Both the position numbers and the translations under genes were made by a program. A stretch of 64,000 nucleotides of DNA from Candidula unifasciata (lineage: Eukaryota > Mollusca > Gastropoda > Stylommatophora > Geomitridae): contig CAJHNH020006623.1 of the NCBI GenBank assembly GCA_905116865.2, positions 62,001 to 126,000 on the forward strand, read 5' to 3'. How positions within the stretch are numbered: the first letter of the stretch is position 1; each line of letters starts with the position of its first letter. The notes beneath the pieces are model-generated. The model did not search any database. It saw only the letters and a program-made list of their open reading frames with translations, and was not told where the DNA came from. Of this stretch, positions 45,801-57,800 are shown one piece after another.

Positions 45801-48800
45801 TTTGTTGCAGGAGTTGAACAGTAAAATCTGTGATCTTGAAAAAGTGATTGAAAAACTGGTTAAAGAGAAAGAAGAAATGTGTGAAGCTGAGACAGCTTTA
45901 AGGTCTGGAGTGTTGGAACTGCAGTGTGCCCTAGAGGAAGAGAAACATAATGTGGCTCAGGATAAACTGAATGAGAGCTCACTGAATGAGAAAATAAAAT
46001 CTCTGGACACCACTTTGGCTGGGGCTCAACTTGAACTTGAGGAAAATGAGAAACATCTGCTGACATTGCAGGAACAGTATGAAAGTCTGAAAGCCAGGTG
46101 TGGTCAGCAGGAGAATGAGTTCATTGAAGAGAGAGAACAGCTGAAGGCGGCAGTGGAAGATATAAAGCTGTGTTTGGCTGTAGAGAAGCAGTTGGTGCAG
46201 AGCAGAACAGAAGAGCTAGAGGTAGCTACTCAAAGATGTACAGAGCTGTCGGAGCATCTTGAAAATGTGAAAGCTGAACTGTCACAGCTTCAGACAGAGC
46301 TAGAGTCTCAGGTACAGACTCAGCAGAGGCTGAATGACCGGCTGAGAGATCAGGAAGTTGAGCTGACTCTGCTGAAGGACTCTTCACATGAAGACTTGGA
46401 GCAGCTGCAGAAGAACGTTCTGGAGAAGCAATTGGAACTGAATCGGAAATCCTTCAGAATTGATGATTTAGAAAAGCAGCTTGTGGAGGTAACTAGTAAA
46501 CTGGTTGATGTTCAGAAAGAGAAAGATGAAGAGGGTGTCCATCATAGACAGGAGTCTGCCAAGCTTCATTCGCAGCTGGAAATGTTGCAGATGGATTATG
46601 AATCTGAGGATTGTGAAGCTAAGGAGCTGAGTTCTAAAGTCTCCAGTCTTGAAACTGAAATCGAGAGAGCTGTCGGTGAGAGAGTGAAGATGGCCGAGGT
46701 TGTCACATCTCTGGAGGCAGAGTTGGTGCAGCTGAAGTCACTTTTGGATGTGGAGAGAGAGAAAGCAACTCAGGCCAAGCTCAGTGGAGATATAATGAAA
46801 GACAGAATAAAACTTCTAGAAACTTCTCTTTCTGCAGTGAAACTAGAGAAGCAAGAGAAAGAAAGTTGCCTGCAGAATGTTCAGTCAGAATGTGAAACTA
46901 CAAAAGAAAATGATCGTCAGTTATGAAAAGACGATAAAAGACTACCAGGTTGACCAAGACAATGCTAACACAATGATAAAGAATTTACATGAAGCTTCAG
47001 ATGAGCAGAAACTGTTAGTTGAGGCTAAAACACTGGAGTTGTCTGTGGTACATGAACAGTATGCTGTAGTTCTTGAGGAACTTGAACAGATGAAGAGTGA
47101 GATGGTGAGTAAACAGAATGAAATAGATGCTCGGGTACAAGATGTTGTTCAGTTGGAAAACAAGATAAACCAGCTGGAAAAAGAGAAGGCAACAGTTAGG
47201 GATGAGTTATCCAGAGAGATAGAGCAGCTTAAGATTTTGCTTTAAGAGCAGGGAAGGGTTGGAGAAAGAATCCCTGGTGGATTTGGGGATTGGCAAAGAG
47301 GAGCTGAGTGTTCACATGGCAGACGAGCAGTGTGAAAGTGGTAGGTTGGAGGTCGATATGCTTGAGGTTGATGTTAAAGTTCAGGAGGCCTGTAGAAGTT
47401 ATCAGGACACAAACATGTCAAGCCACCTGAATTTGAGCAGCGATGAACCGCACCTGAAGGAAACCGACCAGCACACAAATTGCAAGACCAGGTTAGTTCA
47501 TGATGACGGTGGTTCCACAAAGCAAAGATGTCTGGATATCAAGGAGTACACAGAACAACACAAGAACCACATTGAACATTTGAAGTCCAGCTTTCTAAAG
47601 GTCAGGAAAGCCTTTTTGGAAAATAGGCATGGATATCAAAGTCTAGTGGCTGGTAGAGATCAGGGAGAAGTGTCTGAGAATCACATAAGGGATGATGTGT
47701 ATGAACTTGATGCGGAGGCAGCTAATTTTGAGCATCTGATTCTATCAGTGCAGCAAATTATAGATTTCCTGATGATTGATGTGGGAGTCCAGTCAACACA
47801 AGATTCAAATCCTTCTGGAGAAGTGGCAATTCCCAGCCCAGCACTTCCCAGTTCTCAGAAAAATTGTGCTGAACATGAGGAATCGCACTTGAATTCTGTT
47901 CATGCAGTACTAAACGACACCATCACTGAACATTCACAAGTGCAGATCAAAGACAGTGTTGGCTTGCATGCTGACATTTCTGGGACTGAAGGTCTGCAAC
48001 TTCAGCTGTCTAACGTGCAGGAGCGGTGCTTTGAAGCCGTTGGAGAAAGCTCAGGTGATAGCTTGCACAAGGAGAAGGAGTTAGCCATACTTACTTCAAC
48101 AGTGCAAGAATTACAAAATGAGATTGAACAGAAAAATAATAACTGTTGATGAATTAGCTGACAAAACTATAAATCTGGAGATTTTATTGTCTGCTATGAC
48201 TGATGAAAATAAAAAGCTGCAGACTACAAAAGCTTCGCTGGAATCTGAGAATTACTTACTGCAAGAATCTCATGGGGCAGTGAAGGAGGAGACTGTGCGG
48301 CTGATGTCTGAGATACAGAGACTGCTGACAGCTTTTGCTGAATCGGAGAAGGTGACGGTGGAGAAAACAGCTTCCCTGGAGATGAGTAAACAAGAGTTGG
48401 TCAAGATTCAGCAGACGCTTAAAGAAGCTCTAGATAACTGTGAGAATTTGACGCTATCTTTGAGTCAGAAAACTGGTCAGATCTCACTGTTAAAGACAAC
48501 TATAAAAAATTTAGAAAGTCAGATTGAAGCAATCAAAGTTGAACAATCCAACCTGGCAAAATGTCCAGTCCAAGAAGCAGAAACCATTCCCCTGGATTGG
48601 TCTTCCATGAAGGAAGACTTGGAAGCCAGGTGCACTGAGCTGGAGCAGTTGAAGGCCCAGTGTGATGATGTCAGCAGAGCATTAGTAAAATCCAACTCCA
48701 AACTGGCAGAACTACAGGTTGAGAAGACTACCCTAAGTGAGCAGCTGGAGGATGTTGAGAAACTAACAAAGTCATATCTTCAAGAAAGAGACAACACAAT

Positions 48801-51800
48801 CAGTATCTTGAGGGAGGAACTGGATTGTGCAGCTCAGGAAAATGATGCCCTGAAAACTGACAAAGGAGAATGGCAGACCAGAGAAGACAGGTACAAGCAG
48901 GAGATTTATGATCTTGAGGTGAAACTGTCAGATCTGAATATGGAAATCGTCAGCACAAGAGAATCATTTGAGTCTGTGTCAAACCAGAGATTTGAGGCTC
49001 AAGGCAAGCTGTACACTGCTTTACAAGAACAGAAGAACCTTGAGGGTAGGTTTAAAGAGATGGAGGTTGAACTGGAAGAAGCCAAGAGACTTGTCGAGAA
49101 TGTTCATAGTTTAGAGCTAAGATTAGAAGAGTTAAAGGAGAAGGATGCTGCAAAAGATGAAGAGATAAAGTCGCTGAAAGCACAACACAGTGAGATGTGT
49201 TTATCAAGTTTGGGTGAGTCTGACTGTCTTCAGAAGCAGAAAGAAGAGCTGGAGAGATGTCTGTCGGAAGCTAATGAAAGAAACAGAAGTTTGGAGGAGC
49301 AGTTGAATGAAATCACTAGTGTCATGAATGGCATGAAAGAGCAGCTGGCACAGCTGCAAGACCTCATGCAGACCCTAAACAACAGTGTAGACTCTAAAAG
49401 AAAAGAAATTGTTCAGCGAGTGAATGAGATCTATGAAAAGAATGATGAAATATTGAAACTTAAAGCAGCTGTAGAAGAGACAGAGAAATTGAAGACAGAA
49501 ATGTCTAAACAGATGGCAGATATTCAGAAGGAGACCAGTTCCACTGTTGGGACACTGCAAGATGCTTTAGAGTCTTTGAACTTTGAACTACAAGCTGCAG
49601 AGGAAGATAAGAAAGATCTAGCTGGCGAGAATGAGAGACTGAAGAAGGAAAGTCAGGAACTTCATGAGAAGATAGAGGGACTGATAAATGGTAATCTGCA
49701 AGAAGGCTGCAGCAGGAGAGAACCAACTACCCTGGCATCTTATCAGGATTTAGGGACACTCCAAGATGCATTAGAGTCTTTGAACTTTGAACTTCAAGCT
49801 GCAGAGGAGGAGAAGAAAGTTTTAGCGGATGAGAATGAGAGACTGAAGAAGGAAAGTCAGGAACTTCATGATGAGATAAAGGGATTGATAAAAGATAATC
49901 CACAAGAAGGTTGCAGCAGGGAAGAACCAGGGACCATTTCCCATCAGGATTTAGGGACACTACAAGATGCCATAGAATCTTTAAACTTTGAGCTTAGAGC
50001 TGCAGAAGAACAAAGGGATGCACTTGTTTTGGAGAATGAGATTCTGAAGAAGAAAGGCATAGGTCTTTATGAGAATATACAGAAATTGATAGATGGTGCT
50101 GAAATTACTACCAGTGGAGATCTGAATGAACCATTCTCTAGTTTAGAAAAACTGGTTTCTGATTTGACCGATTATGTTCATTCTTTAGAAGGAAAGAATA
50201 ATGACATGAAACAGCGGCTTGAGGAGGAGTTAAAGACAACATCAGACTTGTCAACTCACGTTCAATCACTGAATGAACTGCTTCAGGAAAAGACAATTCT
50301 TTGTGAAAATATGACAGTACAGGTTGAGTCCCTTGCCACAAGTGTTAATTTTTCTGTACAACAGTTGAGTGATACAGAGGATGAGCTTTGCAAAAGTAAA
50401 GAGGCGGAAGAATCTTTAAATGCCAGAATTTCAGAAATGAGGAATCAGATAACATCTTTACAGCTTGATCTTGATTGTAAAAATGATCAGATGCAAAAAT
50501 TGAAGAATGAACATGAAAATGTTTTCACCAAATACAAGGAGTTCGAAAGTTTAATTGGTCAGCTTAAAGAGGATCTTGAACAGGAAGCTGAAGCACACAG
50601 GGCTTTGAAAGAAAACCTGCAGCAGACAAAAGAAACACCTGCCACAGACCTAAGTAAATCTGAACAGATGATTCAAGGTTTTAACTTAGCTGTCCTTGAG
50701 AGGGATCAGTTGAAAGAGAGGGTGGCCACTCTGACTCATGTAGAGAATGATAACAAGCAGTTAAAAGAAGAGTTGAAGATGGGGATAGATAAGCAGAGCG
50801 TTTTAGAACAGAAGGTACAAGATCTGGAAAAAGAGTTGGTTAGAAGGGATAATCTTGATGAGATGTTGGGGGCTGTGGAGCTGGAGAAAGATTCACTCAG
50901 AGAGACTGTGGAGAAAGTTGAACAGACAAAGCAACTGTTGGATAATAAGGTGAAAGAGATGGAGAAGGAGATGGAGGATTTGATGCAAAGAAACAGTTTG
51001 TTTGAGAAAAAGATCGTGAAGTTGGAGTGTGATAACTGTGGCTTGGAAGAGAAAGTGAAAAAAATGACCAAAATGGTAGACGATTTGACAAATGAGAAAG
51101 CCTCCCTTGAAAACATTGTCAGTAGGTTTGAATCTCAGAACCATCAAGTTGAAGACAAGCTGAAAGAACTGGACCAGAAGATAGACGATTTGACAGCTGA
51201 GAAAATGGCACTTCAAACAGAGGTCAAGAAACTGGAATGTGACAATTGTCAACTTGTGAGAGGAAGCTGAAAACTTGATAGAGAATGCAGCTGAGAAAGT
51301 AACACTAGTGAATGAGACCACTTCAGTCCACAAATATGAAGCTGAAGATAGGCTGAAAGAATTAGACCAGATAATAGAAAATTCTGCGATAGAGAAAGTT
51401 TCACTTCAGGGTGAGGTCAAGAAACTAGAATGTGACAATTGTCAACTTGAAGACAGGCTGAAAGAATGTGATCAGTTGATAGAAAATGCAGCGGAAGAGA
51501 AAGTAGCGCTGCTGAATGAGGTCAAGAAACTTCAGACCACAAAGTATGAAGCTGAAGACAGGCTGAAAGAATTAGACCAGATAATAGAAAATTCTGCAAT
51601 AGAGAAAGTTTCACTTCAGGGTGAGGTCAAGAAACTAGAATGTGACAATTGTCAACTTGAATACAAGCTGAAAGAATTGGTCCAGATTACAGAATGTGCA
51701 ACACTAAAGAAAACGGAACAAGCTTTACTTCAAGATGAGGTCAGTAAACTCAAATCTAGCAATTGTCAGCTTGAGGACAAGCTGAAAGAATTGGACAAGA

Positions 51801-54800
51801 TGTTAGAAGGTTCTGGTTTGGAGAAAGCATCACTTCAAGATGAGGTGAAGAATCTTAAAGTTAGCAATTGCCAGCTTGAATCAAAGCTGAAAGAATGTGA
51901 TCAGTTGATAGAAAATGCAGCAGAAGAGAAAGTAACGCTACTGAATGAGCTCAAGAAACTTCAGTCCACAAAGTGTGAAGCTGAAGACAGGCTGAAAGAA
52001 TTGGACCAGTTAATTGAAATTGCAGCAGTAGAGAAAGTCTCACTCAAGGAAGAAATCCAGAAGCTGAAATCTAATAATTGCCAACTTCAAGACGAGCTGA
52101 AAGAATTTGACCAGCTGATAGAAAATGCAGCAATAGAAAAAGTGTCACTTCAGGATGAGGTCAAGAAACTTCAGTCAAGTAATTGTGAAGCTGAAGACAA
52201 GCTGAAAGAATACGACCAGCTGATAGAAAATGCAGCAATAGAGAAAGTGTCATTCCAAGATCAGATCCAGACTCTAGAGTCCAGAAATTCCCAGCTTAAA
52301 GATAAGCTACACGAACTGAACCAGAAGATAGAAGATATAACACTAGAGAAAGCATCTCTTCAGGACAAGTTGCAAATACTGGAATCTGCCAACCACCAGC
52401 TTCAAGATCAACTGAAGGAGATGGCAGTAACAGCATCTGAACATGTACAACTCAAAGAGAAGTTTGAAATCCAGGAGAAGCACTTGGCAGAGACGCTACA
52501 GGAGCTGAGTCAGTCTGCAGCTGAAAAGGCGCAACTGCAAAGTCAGTTAAAGGACTTGCAGGTTAGTAAGACTGTTAGTACAAACATCATCTTCATCTTT
52601 GTATTCACCTGCTGTAAACTCTGGCGGAAAGTTCTGGTTGTTCACCCACCATTTCTGGTCTTGAAGTTTTGTTCCAGAATTTGAATTTTGTGTGCACATT
52701 CATTTTACAAAGTTGACTTATTTGTATGCAGGCTGTTGGTTCCTTGCTTCAGGCAGGTGTGCCCCTAATTTAGTCACCTTTTACAACATGCTTTTTACAG
52801 ATGCAGTGGGTCTCTTACATGGGTAAAGTCCTGGAAAGTAAAAGCGGCTGACGTGATGTTGACCACATCACCCACTGAGTGCCTATAGGTCTTTAGAATT
52901 TAGTTCTAGTCCTATGTGTCCAATCTGCCTGAAGGCGGGGAAAAGGGCCCTTTATTGTACTGTTAAAAAAAAATATATATATATATAAATGTTTTTCAAT
53001 CATGCGCACACCCATTCAGACACATGCACTAATTCACAACCGCAACACATTCACAGCTGTGCATGCCCACACACTCACACTTGTGGCTGATGACAGGTCA
53101 TCTGGGTCAAAATTTTGACATCACTGCATTCAGGGCAAGCCCATCTTAGCACCATCTACTTGCTCAACAGCCAGAAAAGAGTGTCTCCACTGCTGATCAG
53201 TGTTGTTTGGTTAACTACTTGACCTGCCTTTCTGTCAAGTCTCAAGCAGTGCTCAGACTCCTGCAGACACTCGCTGCTGCATCATTCTTTCCAGGTGCAG
53301 GTTTCTGTATCTTCAGTTTTTCTTGTTGCCATGTCCCACATGCCTTCTGCATTTGCAGTACACCCCCAAGGGTGGGGGGGGGGGGGTGGGGGGGGGGGGG
53401 GGAATCCGGTCAACCTGTCTGCTTACACATACCTGATGACAGGACAAATGTGAGCAAAGATCATTACTACAAATGGATACACAAATGTTCGCCAATATGT
53501 TCTGTATGTTCATATTTTCAGAACCAACACAGCCAGACTCTAGTCAGCGAGGGCAGTAACAGCTCTGTGCAGATCAACGAACAGCATAAAGAGGTTAGTT
53601 GTTTGTAGACTGTTTGGTTGCTGAACAGTCTAGAGCAGTTGGCGAATCCCTTGAATATATGGCACAACCATAAACAATATTTTGTTTCTAAAGAATCAAA
53701 TGCATATGTTATCCTACTAATTAGATTTTTGATGGTAGATGTACAAACTGTTCAGGGTAGATGTACAAACTGTTCAGGGTAGATGTACAAACTGTTCAGG
53801 GTAGACGTACAAACTGTTCAGGGTAGACGTACAAACTGTTCAGGGTAGATGTACAAACTGTTCAGGGCAGATGTACAAACTGTTCAGGGTAGATGTACAA
53901 ATTGTTCAGGGTAGATGTACAAACTGTTCAGGGTAGATGTACAAACTGTTCAGGGTAGACGTACAAACTGTTCAGGGTAGACGTACAAACTGTTCAGGGC
54001 AGATGTACAAACTGTTCAGGGCAGATGTACAAACTGTTCAGGGTAGATGTACAAACTGTTCAGGGCAGATGTACAAACTGTTCAGGGTAGACGTACAAAC
54101 TGTTCAGGGTAGATGTACAAACTGTTCAGGGTAGATGTACAAACTGTTCAGGGTAGACGTACAAACTGTTCAGGGTAGACGTACAAACTGTTCAGGGTAG
54201 ACGTACAAACTGTTCAGGGTAGTCGTACAAACTGTTCAGGGTAGACGTACAAACTGTTCAGGGTAGACGTACAAACTGTTCAGGGTAGACTTACAAACTG
54301 TTCAGGGTAGACTTACAAACTGTTCAGGGTAGACGTACAAACTGTTCAGGGTAGACGTACAAACTGTTCAGGGTAGACGTACAAACTGTTCGGGAGAACA
54401 AAAACATCCTTGCCTTTTTATTTTATAGATAGTTACAAATTATTGTATTTATAATTAGACTGAAAACAATGTTAGTGTAAGGGATTAGTACAAGTAAAAA
54501 TGCAGTATCAAAATTGCTTGATGTCCCCCTGGAAATTTTCTTGCCCCCCATCCCGGTTGAAAACTGCTGATCTACAAAAACAGCCATTGATCTATAGCAG
54601 TGTTTCGCAAACTTTTCTTAGTTGCGGTGCCTTTTTTCAATTAAAATGTTTTCAATGGCGCCCTAACCTAAGTAACAGTGTGTCTATTCGTATGTGAGAG
54701 ATTTATAAAAACAACTTGCATGTCTTCGAAGAGGTCGAGGCTCCCCGGGGCACTGTGGCGCACAGTTTAAGAATTACTGATCTAAAGGATGCCTGCCTGC

Positions 54801-57800
54801 CAGCTCAGATGTCTTGAGTTGAGTTTGAAATGTATGACTGGCCTAAAACAAGACACAGGGTTTCATAGTTAATTCATAAGGATCATATCTTATGTTTTGT
54901 TTGTTTGTGCTCACCATCTGTAAACTCAGGCGGAAAGTTCTGGTAGTTTGATCATTTCTGAACTTGGGCTTTGTTCCAGGAGTGGAGATTTGTGTGCATC
55001 CACTTCACAGACAGACCTGCACAGTCTATTTATTCCTGGCCTACCTGGCAAATGTACTCCAGCTTCGAATAAATGTCACTCCTATCTCTAGAATAAATGG
55101 CCAGTCTGAACTGAATGTGAGCCACTGTTTGTCGTATAGCAGGAGACTTTACCCATGGACGTCACTCACTATACAGTGAGTTTTTGATATTCGTTATCAC
55201 ACCTGGTCGGCTCTGTGGCTAAGTCGATGCGAACACTTCGTAATGCCGGGATGCTGGGTTTGATCTCAGCTGTAGGCCATGCACCTTGCGTTGGTTTCGA
55301 CAGTGGTATCAATAAAGCTGACGGTCTAGAAAGCAATGGCAAACTACAGGGGCTGTTGGGGTTGGTTCTGCAACGTCCTGTGAAGGATACGCAACTAACC
55401 TAACCTATCACACCTGTGGAGGGGGGAGAAGGTTCAGGCGCAAGGTTGAGAGGTCACCAACTCTGAGATCCCCTGCCAGCTCAGTTAAGGTCAAAACAGG
55501 CTATCATCCACGGCAAACAACACGGATACATGGCAGGGGGCTTGCATGAGGTTCCACAAAATAAAAAACAACAGTGAAATTTATACCAGAGACAAAATTG
55601 CTGATATAAACAACTTATTTCAGGAGAACGAAAGAAGAAAAGAAGACCAAGTATCTTATGTTAACTCATGAAATATTAAATACAATTTTGCAACATTTAG
55701 CTGCTACGGAAATGGGAGCAAAGATGTTCTGAACTAAGTGCCCAGCTGTCTATGGATCGTAAGAAGATACAGCGCCTCACAGAGCAGGTGGAGAAACTCA
55801 AATCGGCTAAAGAAGTGGACAGTGTTGATGACAGCAAGGTATGTTTCTGATGTTTCTCTTTTCTTTGGTTGGGTCAATTTTGGAGAACAAAATAAAGGGG
55901 GTATCTTATTCTTAGCATTCACCAGCTGCGAACTCTGGAAAGTTCTGGTTGTTCTTCCATTTGTGGACTTTGATCTTGGTCCAGAATTTTGAGTTTTGCC
56001 TACACATCAATTTTACAGATCTGGCTTACTTGTATGCAGACTGTTGGTTCCTAGCCTCTCAGGCAGATGCAGTCCGACTTCAAAGGAAACTCCCTCAAAT
56101 AGTCGCCTTGCACAACCTGCTTGTTGCGGAGGAGGCTCAACGAGACTCCTGCTCCAGATCCCACACGGAGGTAAAAGAGTGTGGATTGTCTGGAGCACAA
56201 AGGAGTTACTTAGTTAGGGGAAGTGGGAATCTGGAAGACAGTGACGGTGCTGAATTATAAAATCTCGGAATGTTTGTGGAATGTGAAGTTATGAAACTGA
56301 ATTATGGTGAACTCTGGAGAGAGGGAAAAAAGAGATTTACAGAACAGAGAGACAAAAAGCGTGGAGAAATAGTGTTCCTAAACTAAAGAGAGTGAGTAAT
56401 CTGGGGCAGGGGGCATTACTGAACTAAAATAGTGGAACAGCCTCAGGCAGTGGTTCTCAAGCTATGGGTTGTGACCAGTTTTGGGGTTCGAATGACCCTT
56501 TCACAGGGGACACCTAAGACCATCAGAAAACACATATTTACTGAAGTTAGGAATTTTATGTTTTTGGTTCGCTGCAACATGAGGGACTGTATTAAAGAGT
56601 TGCCGCATTTGGAAGGTTGAGAATCACTGCTTTAAGAGGATATGGTGTTACTGAACTAAAGTAGTGGAACAATCGGGGGGGGGGGGGGGGGGGGGGGGGG
56701 ACTAGAAGCTTGGGGAGGGGGGGTGGGTGTGGGGGGGCGGGAGGGGGGGGGGGGGGGCGGGGGGGATAGAGGCCGGGGGGGGGTGGGGGGGGGGGGGAGG
56801 GGGGAGGGATAGAGTTACAGAACTAAAGAAGTTGAGAACATTTAATCATGGATAGAGTAATTTAGAATTGAAGAAGTGTGCTGTTTGTTTTTTTAATGAA
56901 TTAATTTTTTTAAACTGTGTTCACCTTTGCTGGGTATAAGTGTGCTGGAACAGCATCATCTAACCATATTTGCAGAGGAATATGGAGCCTTTTTCTGCAG
57001 CGTTACATGTCAGTTAAAAAAAAGGCAAGAAACAAATAAATTCTAGCTTTGCTCGACTTTAACCTTTAACCTTTTGCTGTCAGCTTCAGGCGTTGAAGGA
57101 AGAACTGGATGAAGTGAAGCAGGAGAGGGACGTGTACCAGGAGAAGTTCATGAAGATGTCTGAGGCTGCGGAGAGACACTTCAACAAATCCAATGACATG
57201 CAGAGACTCAACGAGAAGCTGAACAGTCGCAACAAGCGGCTGAGTAAGTCCTGGGGACACTACTGTTTTGTGTCTCTCTTTGTAGCTGTGTGTTGTACAA
57301 CATGTGGTGGCAAGTGCAATCTAATGGGAATTTCTTCTTTTTCATTTTCTTCTTCTTTGTCCTACCCTGTCTGCACCATGTATCTGTCTGGTGCCCCAGT
57401 ATTACCTTACAGTTGACTGTCATGGGGCCCCAAGTATAATCTTACAGTTGACTGTTCAGGGACCTCAGTATGGCCTTACTGTTAACTGTCATGGGGGCCC
57501 CCTTACGGTTAACTGTCGGGGGGAGGGGGGAGCTCCAGTAAAATCTTACAGTTGACTGTCGGGGGTCCCCAGTAAAACCTTATGGTTGACTGTCGGGGGT
57601 CCCCAGTATAAACCTTATGGTTGACTGTCATGGGGCCCCAGTAAAACCTTATGGTTGACTTGTCAGGGGTCCCCAGTAAAACCTTATGGTTGACTTGTCA
57701 GGAGTCCCCAGTAAAACCTTATGGTTGACTGTCAGGGGTCCCCAGTATAACCTTATGGTTGACTGTCAGGGGTCCCCAGTATAACCTTAAGGTTGAATGT

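Noticed and set aside
48118..51270. Separate genes for the open frames at 47259-48149, 48118-51270 and 51275-52684
   Set aside because: They form one continuous coiled-coil protein with the first segment. They lack promoters or splice acceptors between them, and two of them begin at TTG rather than ATG.
51256..51290. A tiny intron (gtgaga...gcag) explaining the fourth frame change
   Set aside because: It would be only about 35 bases, and joining the ends puts a TAA in frame within four codons.
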